Positions 47,880 to 56,818 of a stretch of 64,000 nucleotides of DNA are shown here, piece by piece. The DNA lies in assembly GCF_001570365.1 (NCBI RefSeq), contig NZ_BBYK01000039.1:1-64000 (forward strand), read 5' to 3'. Numbering within the stretch: the first letter of the stretch is position 1; each line of letters begins with the position of its first letter. The notes under the pieces were generated by a model that saw nothing but the letters and a program-made list of their open reading frames with translations, was not told the origin of the DNA and did no database searches. The position numbers were made by a program, and so were the translations under genes. The DNA comes from Microtetraspora fusca. Its GTDB lineage: Bacteria; Actinomycetota; Actinomycetes; Streptosporangiales; Streptosporangiaceae.

Positions 47880-48752
47880 GTGCTGCCCTATGCCGCCTAC
47901 CTCCGCGTCTATGAGCCGCTGGCCGCCTTCTCCCCCCGGGACCAGAAGATCTGGGCCGCATACGCCGAGTCCCGCGACCGCCCGCGCCGGGCCGGCGCGC
48001 TGGAGGTGGAGCACGGCGAGGCCGTCCGCCGGATCGTCGGCGTCCCACCGGCGCCCGCTCCCGAGCAGGAGAGCCGCAACGCGTACCTGCGCCGGGTCGA
48101 GGACGTGCTCTACGTCTGCCCGTGGCAAAGCAGGCTGCGGTCCTGGCTGGCGTTCGCCGCGTTCCGCGGCAGCACCCCGGTGAAGCTGGCCCACCGGTTC
48201 GTGCCGCAGGCGGTCGCCGAGCGGACGGCCGACGACTTCGACCGTTACAAGCGGTCGGGCACGCCGTTGCGCACGCACATCAGGAGCAGCACCTGGCACG
48301 TGCCGACGTCGTGGTTCGCCCCCTTCGACTCGACGGAGCGGTGGCTCGTCCTGGGCGGGGAGCCGGTGGAGAGCCCCGAACAGCCGGCGCAGGCCGTGGC
48401 CGCCCCCGCGCGCACCATGCTGTACGTCACCTCGATGGCCCAGGCGCGTCGGCGGGTGGCCAGGGCGCTCGGGGTGATCAGGAGGCACGCGCCCGAGACC
48501 GCCGCGTACGCCGATTTCGAGGACATCGGCAGGTGGCTCGAGGAGTTCCACCCCCACTCGCTCGTGGAGCTCGACTACGGCGGCCTGGTCCACCTCATGG
48601 ACGACAAGACCCTGGAGGCCGACCAGTCGGTCGCGGAGCTTTCCGCCGCGCTCACTGGTTTGGACAACGGTCAGGAAGAACTTGCTTTCGCGATGTACCA
48701 GCGTGTCGTACTTCGCTGGAGGTCGATCCAGGCTCTCCAGTCTGCCAACTAA
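47880..48752 (+). CDS. Conserved actinobacterial protein of unknown function
   Basis: A 290-residue soluble protein with no signal peptide or membrane segment and no catalytic motif I recognise. It has a Trp- and Arg-rich centre (CPWQSRLRSWLAFAAFRG) and an acidic C-terminal helix region. The position between valine dehydrogenase and bldC is conserved in Streptomyces as I recall it. GTG at 47880 (VLPYAAYLRVYEPL) is chosen: CACGAT lies 6 nt upstream and no Shine-Dalgarno is visible, so it is probably leaderless. Confidence 0.75.
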   Translation: MLPYAAYLRVYEPLAAFSPRDQKIWAAYAESRDRPRRAGALEVEHGEAVRRIVGVPPAPAPEQESRNAYLRRVEDVLYVCPWQSRLRSWLAFAAFRGSTPVKLAHRFVPQAVAERTADDFDRYKRSGTPLRTHIRSSTWHVPTSWFAPFDSTERWLVLGGEPVESPEQPAQAVAAPARTMLYVTSMAQARRRVARALGVIRRHAPETAAYADFEDIGRWLEEFHPHSLVELDYGGLVHLMDDKTLEADQSVAELSAALTGLDNGQEELAFAMYQRVVLRWRSIQALQSAN

Positions 48753-48792
48753 AGCCCATATCGCACCCCCAGACCTGCACTATTGGGTCATG

Positions 48793-48813
48793 AGATGTTC
48801 GATCTCAACATCT
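48793..48813. promoter_or_regulatory. Inverted repeat upstream of bldC
   Basis: AGATGTT and AACATCT (7 bp, 7-nt spacer) form a perfect inverted repeat 260 bp before bldC. It could be an operator or the terminator of the preceding gene. Confidence 0.45.
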
Positions 48814-48863
48814 GCGAACTGAGTAGTTTGCCGTTTTCACTGCGATACCACGAAGCGTGTCGC

Positions 48864-48869
48864 TAGAAT
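48864..48869 (+). promoter_or_regulatory. Candidate -10 element of bldC
   Basis: TAGAAT is the best -10-like hexamer in the 321-bp bldC upstream region (48753-49073), without a good -35. If used, the bldC leader would be about 200 nt. Confidence 0.3.
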
Positions 48870-48965
48870 CACCGAGCGTGACATCACCACGTGGTCGTGG
48901 CGTTGCTCCCAGAGGGCTCGCCAATCGCGTTACGTGGCTGTATGGTCACATCGGGTGATACCGAA

Positions 48966-48997
48966 AATGATCCATGAAACCGCACTTATGGATCATT
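48966..48997. promoter_or_regulatory. Perfect 10-bp inverted repeat in the bldC leader
   Basis: AATGATCCAT and ATGGATCATT (10 bp, 12-nt spacer) lie 76 nt before the bldC start. The AT content stands out in this GC-rich sequence, so it is a good operator or RNA-structure candidate. Confidence 0.6.
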
Positions 48998-49073
48998 GGC
49001 GGACATCCGTGACAAGCGCCAGGACAAGTCGCAGGATCGCTGTCGCCGGTCCAACGGAGGAGAGGCCGCACAC

Positions 49074-49277
49074 ATGTCAGCTCGTACACCCGAGGCCGAG
49101 CCACTGCTCACCCCGGCGGAGGTCGCCACCATGTTCCGCGTCGACCCCAAGACCGTCACTCGGTGGGCGAAGGCGGGCAAGTTGACGTCCATCCGCACTT
49201 TGGGCGGGCACCGCCGCTACCGGGAGACCGAGGTCCGGGCGCTGCTGGCGGGGATTCCGCAGCAGCGCTCCGAGTAG
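49074..49277 (+). CDS. bldC: Developmental regulator BldC (MerR-like DNA-binding protein)
   Basis: A 67-residue protein that is essentially one winged helix-turn-helix: LLTPAEVATMFRVDPKTVTR for the helices and IRTLGGHRRYRETEV for the wing. It is almost identical to Streptomyces BldC, which binds direct repeats and holds back sporulation during vegetative growth. A GGAGGAGAGG ribosome-binding site lies about 10 nt before the ATG at 49074, which also fits the known N-terminus. The long leader holds two inverted repeats, suggesting complex control. Confidence 0.96.
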   Translation: MSARTPEAEPLLTPAEVATMFRVDPKTVTRWAKAGKLTSIRTLGGHRRYRETEVRALLAGIPQQRSE

Positions 49278-49389
49278 GTCCGGGCGTCGCCCACCGGTTC
49301 GAGGGAGAGTCGTCCGCCGGTCGAGGGGAGACGGCGCGCTCGCGTCAGGGACGCAAGAGATGTGAGCGCGTCCATCACGGCATCGCACG

Positions 49390-49413
49390 CCCGTGGCCGC
49401 TACGGGCCACGGG
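49390..49413. terminator. Hairpin between bldC and the convergent TetR gene
   Basis: A perfect 9-bp stem (49390-49398 with 49405-49413) with a 6-nt loop lies in the 204-bp gap between the two stops. Confidence 0.65.
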
Positions 49414-49481
49414 AGGTGCCGTAGGCGCCGCCCTCCCGGCGCCACCGTCCCCCCGAGGTGCTTTCTTCCCGATCAGGACGT

Positions 49482-50156
49482 CTACTCGACCGTGACGATC
49501 TCCCGTACACGGTGGTCGTGTCGCCCGGCGACCTCCAGCAGCGCGGTCATGTGGTCGATCAGCATGCGTTCCAGCTCCGACCGCTCCATGTCGCGATGCT
49601 CCAGCCAGTCGAGGGCCGCGGTCTCCACCGAGGCGATCCACGATCTGAGCGTGATCCGCAGCACCGGGCCGGGATCGGCGACCCGCATCTCCTCGATGAT
49701 CATCCGGAGCAGGCGTCGCCGTACGCCCTCGACGATCTCGCCCACCTCGCCCGCCCGGTTGGCCGGGCCTCCCTTGAGCAGCGCCGCGAAACCGGCGGCG
49801 TGCTCCTCGACGAAGTCGAAGTATCGGCCGAGCGCCTGGGAGAGCCGCTCCACCGGCCGTCCGGCGTTCTCTGGGCGAAGCCGGGCCTCGAGTTCCTCCG
49901 CCGCGCTGCGCAGCGAGGCGAGGTAGAGCTCCTGCTTGCCGCCGAAGTAGTGGTAGACGAGCGCCCGCGAGGCCCCCGCGGCGATGGCCACGTCGTCGAT
50001 CGAGACGTCCTCGGCCTCGCGCCTGCTGAACAGCTCCAGCGCCGCGGTGATCAGCTCCTCGCGACGCCGATCGACGCTGAGCCGGCGGCGGACCGGTCGC
50101 GCGGCCGCCCTGTCCGGAGTCTTCCTGTCGCTTTCCGCCCGGGATATCGCGCGCAC
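49482..50156 (-). CDS. TetR-family transcriptional regulator
   Basis: A 224-residue repressor. The N-terminal helix-turn-helix is SIDDVAIAAGASRALVYHYF, preceded by RRREELITAALELFSRR; the C-terminal ligand domain is helical. The target is unknown, possibly itself or the divergent LacI gene. The GTG start has no Shine-Dalgarno and a TAGTCT hexamer 7 nt upstream (50164-50169), so it appears leaderless. Confidence 0.87.
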   Translation of the reverse strand: MRAISRAESDRKTPDRAAARPVRRRLSVDRRREELITAALELFSRREAEDVSIDDVAIAAGASRALVYHYFGGKQELYLASLRSAAEELEARLRPENAGRPVERLSQALGRYFDFVEEHAAGFAALLKGGPANRAGEVGEIVEGVRRRLLRMIIEEMRVADPGPVLRITLRSWIASVETAALDWLEHRDMERSELERMLIDHMTALLEVAGRHDHRVREIVTVE

Positions 50157-50361
50157 ACACCGCAGACTAGCGGAGCACGATCGGAACTCTCGCGTGATTT
50201 GATCATGCTCGGCTTATCCCCGCCGGGGAGCCGCTCGTACCCGCGCCTCCGCGGCGGATAACCCCGGAAATACGGGCGTTGCCGAGAGAAACCCGTACCC
50301 TTACGGCTTCTCGATCGTTTGGTCAGACAGGTGCACGTCCGCGCATCGTGTGGGGAGAACC

Positions 50362-51462
50362 ATGTCAGGACCGTCCATACAGACCACCGCCCGGCACGCC
50401 GTCGTGTCCGCGCCCGCCGCGGGACTGCCCGATGGCTTCAGCCCGCGGCCACGGCCGACGATCCGAAACGTGGCCGAGCGTGCCGGCGTCTCGAAGTCGC
50501 TGGTGTCGCTCGTGCTCCGGGGATCGCCGCACGTGAGCGAACACCGGAGGGAGGCGGTGCTGCAGGCCGCCAGGGAGCTGGGCTACCGGCCGAACGCGGT
50601 GGCGCGCAGCCTGGTCGAGGGCCGCACCCACCTCGTCGGCGCGCTCGTCGCCGACCTGCACAACCCGTTCTATGCGGAGTGCCTCGACGGCCTGCAGGAG
50701 AGCCTCCACGGCGACGGCCTGCGGCTGCTGATCGGCAGCGGCCGCTGGGACCCGGCGTTCGAGGACGAGGCCGTGGAGGCGTTCCTCGAACTCCGCGTGG
50801 ACGGCCTGGTCCTGCTGGGGGTCGCCCCGTCCAGCCACACCCTCGCCGAGGCCGCCGCCTACACGCCGACCGTGGTGGTGGGCGAGCGCGACGTCGATCT
50901 CGACGGCGTGGACATCGTGGTGGACGACGACCAGCTCGGCGCCCGGCTCGCGGTCGACCATCTGGTCGAGCTGGGCCACCGCCGCATCGCGCACATCGAG
51001 GGCGCGCCGTCGTCGGCGGCCAGGTGCCGCTGCGAGGGCTACCTGGTGGCCATGCGCCGCCACGCGCTCGCGCCGTACATCATGGTGGAGCACGGCGACT
51101 TCACCGAGGAGGGCGGGCGGCGGGCCGCCAGGGCGCTGCTGGAGCGGCAGCCGAGGCCGACCGCGATCTTCGCCGCCAACGACATCGTCGCCATGGGCGC
51201 GCTCACCGCCGCCAGCGAGCTGGGTCTGCGGGTGCCCGAGGACCTGTCGGTCATCGGTTACGACAACACGCATCTGGCCGCGATCAACCACGTGTCGCTG
51301 ACCAGCGTCGACCAGCCGCGCCGGGCGATGGGCCGGTCGGCGGCCGCCCTGCTCAGCCAGCGCATCACCGAGCCGGGGAAGGCCGGTCGGCTGCGCGAGG
51401 TCACGCCCCAGATCGTCGTACGGCACAGCACCGGGCCCGCTCCAAGCGATGTCCAAAGCTAG
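50362..51462 (+). CDS. LacI-family transcriptional regulator
   Basis: A 366-residue LacI/GalR repressor. After a 30-residue extension the DNA-binding part reads PTIRNVAERAGVSKSLVSLVLRG, with hinge NAVARSLVEGRTHLVG. The periplasmic-binding-like sensor domain follows, ending in the usual SVDQPRRAMG region. It probably senses a sugar; the GH20 hexosaminidase three genes downstream makes an amino sugar likely. GGGGAG before ATG at 50362 sets the start. Confidence 0.9.
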   Translation: MSGPSIQTTARHAVVSAPAAGLPDGFSPRPRPTIRNVAERAGVSKSLVSLVLRGSPHVSEHRREAVLQAARELGYRPNAVARSLVEGRTHLVGALVADLHNPFYAECLDGLQESLHGDGLRLLIGSGRWDPAFEDEAVEAFLELRVDGLVLLGVAPSSHTLAEAAAYTPTVVVGERDVDLDGVDIVVDDDQLGARLAVDHLVELGHRRIAHIEGAPSSAARCRCEGYLVAMRRHALAPYIMVEHGDFTEEGGRRAARALLERQPRPTAIFAANDIVAMGALTAASELGLRVPEDLSVIGYDNTHLAAINHVSLTSVDQPRRAMGRSAAALLSQRITEPGKAGRLREVTPQIVVRHSTGPAPSDVQS

Positions 51463-51566
51463 GTCAACCGGCGCGGCGTCCGCTCGTCGAGGGTGTTGAC
51501 TCGGGGCAAGACGCCGACCCCCGGCGGGTCGCTCGGTGGGCGGCCAGAGCGACAACGGGGGGATTC

Positions 51567-51815
51567 ATGCGTGATCCGGAACTGGTCTCCTGCGCGCAGC
51601 GGGCCGCCGCCGAACTGGAGCGGGCCTGGGCGCACTGGCTGGAGACGCGAGGGCGGAGCAGCGAGGTCGGCGGGGAGTCCGTGGCCAGCTACGTCGCCCA
51701 CTCGATCGACCATCCGTGGGGGCGGCCCCGGGTGGTCCTCGGCCTGGACGCCGAGGACGCCCGCGAACTGGCCGCCCTTCTGGAGAAGCAGGAGATCACG
51801 GAGCCCGCTTGGTGA
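51567..51815 (+). CDS. Small conserved protein of unknown function
   Basis: An 82-residue soluble protein, largely helical, with a central VASYVAHSIDHPWGRPRVVLGL segment; I do not recognise the family. GGGGGG upstream of ATG at 51567 gives an acceptable start. It lies between LacI and the amidase on the same strand with gaps of about 100 bp. Confidence 0.6.
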   Translation: MRDPELVSCAQRAAAELERAWAHWLETRGRSSEVGGESVASYVAHSIDHPWGRPRVVLGLDAEDARELAALLEKQEITEPAW

Positions 51816-51905
51816 CCTCGTTTACCCGACAACGCCGACATAGCGTCTGATCACGCGGACAGCTCGCGTAGGTTGGTGAGCTGACTTCTGCGAAGGGATC
51901 CAAGC

Positions 51906-52778
51906 GTGATCAGACGACCACTCATCGCCACGATTCTTGCCTGCTCCGGGCTGGGAGTCGCCGCGTGCGGTGGCACGGCGGGTCAGGCCGCCGCGGGCGG
52001 GGCGAACACCGGGCACACCGCCGCCTCGGCCCCCGTCGCGCCGCAGAGCCGTACGGCCGCGGTCGACACGGGGAAGGTCTCCGAGCGGGCGGCCACGGCG
52101 CCGACCGGTCCCGCCGCGAAGCCGCTCACAGGCAAGGTCATCCTCATCGATCCCGGGCACAACGGCGGCAACTTCAAGCATCCCGAGGTCGTCAACAAGC
52201 CGGTGAACGTCCTCACCAAGCGCAAGCCGTGCGACACGACCGGCACCTCGACCAACGACGGGTACAGCGAGGCCGCCTTCACCTGGGACGTCTCGAACCG
52301 GCTGGCCAAGCTGCTGCGGGCGGAGGGTGCGACGGTCAAGCTCGCCCGCGACAGCAACAGCGGCGTCGGCCCGTGCATCACCGAACGGGCGGCGATCGGC
52401 AACAAGGCCAAGGCGGACGCCGCGATCTCGATCCACGGCGACGGGGCCCCGGCGAGCGGGCACGGCTTCCACATCATCATGCCGAAGAAGATCAACGGCC
52501 CGGTGGACCCGGTGGTGAACGACTCACGGAAGCTGGGCGTCACGGTCCGGAACGCGTTCCACGCGGGGACCGGCCAGCCGTACTCGACCTACATCGGAAA
52601 GAACGCGCTGGACTTCAGGAACGACCTCGGCGGGCTGAACCTCTCGACCGTGCCCAAGATCTTCATCGAGGTCGGGAACATGCGCAACGCGGGTGACGCG
52701 GCCAAGATGAAGAACCCGCAGTTCCGCCAGAAGGCGGCGGCGGCGCTGGCGAAGGGGATCACGACCTACGTGTCCTGA
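51906..52778 (+). CDS. Lipoprotein N-acetylmuramoyl-L-alanine amidase (Amidase_3)
   Basis: A 290-residue lipoprotein. The signal ends in GVAAC with lipidated Cys21, followed by a low-complexity linker and the zinc amidase domain from about residue 78. The domain has VILIDPGHNGG, a Glu in SEAAFTWDVS, the His in AISIHGDG and the catalytic Glu in FIEVGNMRN. It cleaves the amide between MurNAc and stem peptide at the outer membrane face. AAGGGAT precedes the GTG. Next to a GH20 enzyme, it suggests cell-wall turnover. Confidence 0.92.
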   Translation: MIRRPLIATILACSGLGVAACGGTAGQAAAGGANTGHTAASAPVAPQSRTAAVDTGKVSERAATAPTGPAAKPLTGKVILIDPGHNGGNFKHPEVVNKPVNVLTKRKPCDTTGTSTNDGYSEAAFTWDVSNRLAKLLRAEGATVKLARDSNSGVGPCITERAAIGNKAKADAAISIHGDGAPASGHGFHIIMPKKINGPVDPVVNDSRKLGVTVRNAFHAGTGQPYSTYIGKNALDFRNDLGGLNLSTVPKIFIEVGNMRNAGDAAKMKNPQFRQKAAAALAKGITTYVS

Positions 52779-52832
52779 TCCGGTCAGCTCAGACCCGTGG
52801 GCGCGGAGTGAGCGATTTGGCATGATTCAGCC

Positions 52833-54467
52833 ATGGATCACCTGCTTCCCCGCCCACAGTTGGCCGAGAGCGCGCCGGGATCGTTCGCCTTCACGCCCGG
52901 CACCGCCGTGTCGGGCCCCGCCGACCTGGTCGACTCCGTACGGCTCGCGCTCGCCGTCCTCGACCTCGGGAGCGGGGACGACGCGTCCGCGCGGGTGCGG
53001 GTGACCCGGGACCCGGGCCTGGGGCCCGAGGCGTACGCGGTCACGATCGGCGAGGACGAGGTGCTGATCGCGGCCGGAGCTGCGGCGGGGGCGTTCTACG
53101 CGGGTCAGACACTGCGGCAACTGCTGCCGGTGGAGGCGTTCCGGTCGGTCGCGCTCCCGGGGACCGAGTGGCGGGTGCCGTGCGGGCGGGTCGAGGACTC
53201 CCCCGCGTTCTCCTGGCGCGGCGCGCATCTCGACGTGTCCCGGAACTTCCTGCCGAAGCGGGAGGTGCTGCGGATGATCGACCTGCTCGCGCTGCACAAG
53301 ATGAACCGGCTCCACCTGCACCTGGCGGACGACCAGGGATGGCGGCTGGAGAGCAGGGCGTACCCGCTGCTGCACGAGGTCGGCTCGCACCGGACCCGGA
53401 CGATCACGAGCTTCTACCACGAGGAGCCGACCTACGACGGGGTGCCGCACGGCGGCTACTACACGCTCCGCGACCTCGCCGAGATCGGCGCGTACGCGCG
53501 GGCGAGGGCGGTGACCGTCGTCCCCGAGATCGACGTGCCGGGTCACGCCTCGGCGATCCTCGCGGCATACCCGTCGCTGGGGGCGACCCCGGGCGAGCGG
53601 CACCACGTGCTGGACCGCTGGGGCATCTCCCCGGCGATCCTCTCGCCGCTGCCGGGCACGGTGGACTTCCTGGCCGCCGTATTCGACGAGATCATCGAGG
53701 CGCTGGGCGAGGTTCCGTTCCTGCACATCGGCGGGGACGAGTGCGTGCTGGACGCGTGGGAGGCGTCCGCCGAGATCAGGGCGTACCAGGCGGAGCTGGG
53801 TCTGGACTCGTCCGGCGACCTGCACGCCTGGTTCCTGCGCCGGCTGGCCGACCTGCTCGCCGAGCGCGGCGTACGGGCGGTCGTCTGGGACGAGGCGTTC
53901 GTCAGCGGGATGCTGCGCGACGACACGCTGGTCATGCCGTGGCGCGGCGCTGCCGTGGGCCGCCGCGCGGCCGCCGCCGGGCACGAGCTGGTGGCGACCC
54001 CGGTCTTCCCGACGTACTTCGACTACGGCGAGGCGGCCTCGGCCGAGGAGCCGCTGGCGATCGGCGAGACCACCACGGTCGCGGACGTGGCGGCGTTCGA
54101 GCCCGCCCCCGCGACGTGGGAGGACGCGGAGCGCGCCCGGGTCGCCGGCCTGCAGTTCCAGCTCTGGAGCGAGCGCATCCCCGACGGCCGGACGCTGGAC
54201 TACCGCGCCTGGCCGCGTGGCTGCGCCGCCGCCGAGGTGGGCTGGACGGGAGGCCCGGCGCGGCCGGACTTCACCGAGCGGCTCGCCCGCCATCTCGAAC
54301 GGCTGGACGCCTTCGGAGTGGAGTACCGCCCGCTCGAGGGGCCGCGGCCGTGGCAGCGGGGCGGCGGGGCCAGGCGGCACCGTCCGGGTGTCATCGACGT
54401 CCAGGAGGTCATGCGGCGTCTGGACGAGATGACCCTCACCGCGGACTCCACCCGGCCCAGCATGTGA
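52833..54467 (+). CDS. Beta-N-acetylhexosaminidase, GH20
   Basis: A 544-residue glycosidase. An N-terminal GH20b domain (about 1-115) precedes the TIM barrel. The catalytic Asp302-Glu303 pair is in LHIGGDECVLDAWE, and NRLHLHLADDQGWRL and VPEIDVPGHASAIL are classical. It removes terminal GlcNAc or GalNAc. No signal peptide is seen, so it may act in the cytoplasm on imported amino sugars. CATGAT lies 6 nt before the ATG, with no Shine-Dalgarno. Confidence 0.92.
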   Translation: MDHLLPRPQLAESAPGSFAFTPGTAVSGPADLVDSVRLALAVLDLGSGDDASARVRVTRDPGLGPEAYAVTIGEDEVLIAAGAAAGAFYAGQTLRQLLPVEAFRSVALPGTEWRVPCGRVEDSPAFSWRGAHLDVSRNFLPKREVLRMIDLLALHKMNRLHLHLADDQGWRLESRAYPLLHEVGSHRTRTITSFYHEEPTYDGVPHGGYYTLRDLAEIGAYARARAVTVVPEIDVPGHASAILAAYPSLGATPGERHHVLDRWGISPAILSPLPGTVDFLAAVFDEIIEALGEVPFLHIGGDECVLDAWEASAEIRAYQAELGLDSSGDLHAWFLRRLADLLAERGVRAVVWDEAFVSGMLRDDTLVMPWRGAAVGRRAAAAGHELVATPVFPTYFDYGEAASAEEPLAIGETTTVADVAAFEPAPATWEDAERARVAGLQFQLWSERIPDGRTLDYRAWPRGCAAAEVGWTGGPARPDFTERLARHLERLDAFGVEYRPLEGPRPWQRGGGARRHRPGVIDVQEVMRRLDEMTLTADSTRPSM

Positions 54468-54511
54468 CCGCCGCCGGGGTCGTCGCAGGCGATCGGTCCC
54501 GGCCCCTTTAT

Positions 54512-54560
54512 GCGACGAACGGCCCGCGTCCCCGTGCTTCGGGACGCGGGCCGTCGTCGC
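54512..54560. terminator. Very long hairpin terminator
   Basis: A 13-bp stem (54520-54532 with 54541-54553) continues, past one bulged A, into another 7 bp (54512-54518 with 54554-54560). It separates the convergent hexosaminidase and pyrD genes. Confidence 0.85.
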
Positions 54561-54576
54561 GGTGTGGAGAGCGGCC

Positions 54577-55641
54577 TCAACCGAGGCGGTCGGCCGCTCC
54601 GACGACCTCGGAGATCGAACGGTAGCCGTGCCGGCGGAGCCGCCGGGAGAGCCCGCGGTGGATGCGCGAGGCCCACAGCGGACCGGCGTAGATCATGCCG
54701 GTGTATCCCTGGACCAGGGTCGCACCGGCCAGGATGCGCTCCCACACGTCGTCGAGATCCTCGACGCCGCCGACGGAGACCAGGGTCAGCCGGTCGCCCA
54801 CCCGGGCGTGCAGCCGGCGCAGCACCTCAAGCGACCGGGCCTTGAGCGGCCGGCCGGACAGCCCGCCCGCCTCGTCGCTCACGACGCCGGGCCGCCCGAT
54901 CGTGGTGTTGGTGGCGATGATGCCGGACAGGCCCAGCTCGACGGCCAGGTCGGCGACCGCGTCCACGTCCTCGTCCGCGAGGTCGGGCGCGATCTTCACC
55001 AGCAGCGGCGTGCGGCCCGCCACGCTCTTAACGCTCTCAAGGAGGGGACGGAGCAGCTCGACGGCCTGCAGGTTGCGCAACCCGGGAGTGTTGGGCGAGC
55101 TGACGTTGACGACCAGGTAGTCCGCGAGAGGCGCGAGCTCCTTGGCACTGGCCATGTAGTCCTCGGCGGCCCGCTCCTCGGGCACCACCTTGGTCTTGCC
55201 GATGTTCACCCCGACGACCGCGGGAATCCCCCGGGGACGGCGCAGCCGGGCCGCGGCGGCACGGGCTCCCGAGTTGTTGAAGCCCATCCTGTTGATGATC
55301 GCGCGGTCCTTCGTCAACCGGAAGAGGCGGGGCCGCGGGTTCCCCGGCTGGGGCCGCGCGGTGATGGTTCCCACCTCGACGTGGCTGAACCCGAAGGCCG
55401 CGAGCGCCTCGAAGCACTCGGCGTTCTTGTCGAACCCGGCGGCCAGGCCGAAGGGGCCGGGGAAGTGCACTCCGAAGGCGCGGACGCGGAGCGCCTCGTC
55501 ACGGGGGGCCAGCCGCCGGTGCAGCACCCGTTTGGCGACCGGGAGGACCGCCGCCAGGCGGAGCGCCCTGATCGTCCAATGGTGGATGTCCTCCGCGTCG
55601 AGGCGGCTCAGGACCTGCGTGAACACGAATCGATACATCAC
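54577..55641 (-). CDS. pyrD: Quinone-dependent dihydroorotate dehydrogenase (class 2)
   Basis: A 354-residue FMN enzyme that oxidises dihydroorotate with quinone in pyrimidine synthesis. It shows [12 protein letters not shown], the phosphate loop [10 protein letters not shown], the class 2 catalytic Ser in [13 protein letters not shown], and the C-terminal [13 protein letters not shown]. The N-terminal helices that dock on the membrane are present. GTG 55641 or ATG 55638 could start it; TACCCT lies 5 or 8 nt upstream and there is no Shine-Dalgarno. It stands alone, away from other pyr genes. Confidence 0.95.
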   Translation of the reverse strand: MMYRFVFTQVLSRLDAEDIHHWTIRALRLAAVLPVAKRVLHRRLAPRDEALRVRAFGVHFPGPFGLAAGFDKNAECFEALAAFGFSHVEVGTITARPQPGNPRPRLFRLTKDRAIINRMGFNNSGARAAAARLRRPRGIPAVVGVNIGKTKVVPEERAAEDYMASAKELAPLADYLVVNVSSPNTPGLRNLQAVELLRPLLESVKSVAGRTPLLVKIAPDLADEDVDAVADLAVELGLSGIIATNTTIGRPGVVSDEAGGLSGRPLKARSLEVLRRLHARVGDRLTLVSVGGVEDLDDVWERILAGATLVQGYTGMIYAGPLWASRIHRGLSRRLRRHGYRSISEVVGAADRLG

Positions 55642-55725
55642 CGGTCAGGGTAGCGGTTCGCCCCCGAGCACCGGTCGCCGGGCGGACCGGCGGGGTCGGG
55701 CGCCGCTTGCCGCGACGCCGGAGAG

Positions 55726-55760
55726 CTCGTCGCCCGGGCCGGTGAGCCCGGGGCGACGAG
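55726..55760 (-). terminator. Hairpin terminator after the lipoprotein gene
   Basis: CTCGTCGCCC pairs with GGGCGACGAG, and GGGC with GCCC across one bulged G: 14 base pairs in total with a 6-nt loop. It lies 43 nt past the lipoprotein stop on the minus strand. Confidence 0.75.
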
Positions 55761-55802
55761 TGTCGGGTGGAGCCGGAACCTCGGGAACCGAGGCGGCCGG
55801 CG

Positions 55803-56324
55803 CTAGCCCACCTTCTTACCGTCCGGGCCCACCGCGTACCACTCGGCGCCGAAGTCCTTGAGCTTCTGACCCTTGGTGTCGCCGGGCTTCTCGTCCTTGA
55901 CGAAGTAGTACAGCGGGTGGTTGTTGTACGTCACCTGCATCTTGCCGTCGGCGCGCTTGTGGGTGCCGAGGAGGTTCGCCTTGATGCCCTCGCCCGCCAC
56001 GGGCTTGCCCTCGGAGAGGACCGGAGGCCAGGCCTCCGCGCAGGCGCCCGTGCAGGACGACTTGCCGTTCTTGTCCTTCTCGAAGAGGTAGACCGTGTGC
56101 TGGTTGGAGCCGACGAGGATCTTGCCGATGCTCGTCGGCATCACCGAGAGCCTGGCGGGGCCGGTCTCGGCGGGCATCGGCGTCATCATCTCCGAGGGAG
56201 ACATCATGCCGGGCGAGGTCTCCTCACCGGCGACGGGGCTGGCTCCGCTGGTGTCGGTGCCGGAACCGCAGCCGGTCGCCAGAACGCCGAGCGCGAGCGC
56301 ACCGACGTAAAGCAGTTTCTTCAT
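55803..56324 (-). CDS. Secreted lipoprotein with COG4315-type repeats
   Basis: A 173-residue lipoprotein. The signal ends in VLATGC with Cys19 as lipid site. A Met/Pro/Ser-rich linker precedes two copies of the Lipoprotein_15 pattern: GSNQHTVYLFEKDKNGKSSC, and NNHPLYYFVKDEKPGDTKGQ near the end. The family is common in actinobacteria, and function is unknown. GGAGG lies before ATG at 56324. A Met-rich linker can hint at metal binding, but this is speculation. Confidence 0.85.
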   Translation of the reverse strand: MKKLLYVGALALGVLATGCGSGTDTSGASPVAGEETSPGMMSPSEMMTPMPAETGPARLSVMPTSIGKILVGSNQHTVYLFEKDKNGKSSCTGACAEAWPPVLSEGKPVAGEGIKANLLGTHKRADGKMQVTYNNHPLYYFVKDEKPGDTKGQKLKDFGAEWYAVGPDGKKVG

Positions 56325-56818
56325 GTTCGGCCTCCAAGGCAGTAGGCGAATACGGCTATCTAGGAGACACGCCACGGAGCCTTTCCACAGGCGAGACACG
56401 AAGTACTGAGAGATGCCTTTACAAGTCTTTTGAATTGGCGGTCGCCGGCCATTCCGCAGAAGCGCCGAATCGGCGACGCTTGGCCGTACGGGACGGATAT
56501 TTCCGGCAGATCACATTTCGCGGCGCGCCGGGCGGGTGCGGGGCGGGCTCTCCGGAAGCCGCCGCCCGGCGCGGGGTGCGAAGTTCTGCGGCAACCACCG
56601 TTCCGAACGGCGACGGGGAGCGGCGCAGGGGCCGGGGAGACCGGCGTTCCCGGCGGGTCTAGGGCGGAGAACGCCGTTGGCCGTCCGCACGGCGTACGAG
56701 AAGGCCGGAACCCGGCCCGGACTGCGCGAAATATAACGATATGAGGGTTTTAATCGCCTATCGCGCGGCGATCGACTAGCGTCCCTGGTCACGGTCGAAC
56801 TAGAGCGAGACGGGACAG
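56325..56818. other. 494-bp divergent intergenic region without a gene
   Basis: The region lies between the divergent lipoprotein and DUF574 methyltransferase genes. Open frames here lack coding character. I see a GTGTCTC pair repeated about 30 bp apart near the lipoprotein start and an AT-rich patch at 56729-56755, either of which could be promoter-related, but nothing I can name. Confidence 0.5.

Noticed and set aside
56430-56744. An open frame of about 100 codons in the lipoprotein/methyltransferase spacer
   Set aside because: No ribosome-binding site, no recognisable motif and Arg/Gly-rich composition; it overlaps other equally open frames.
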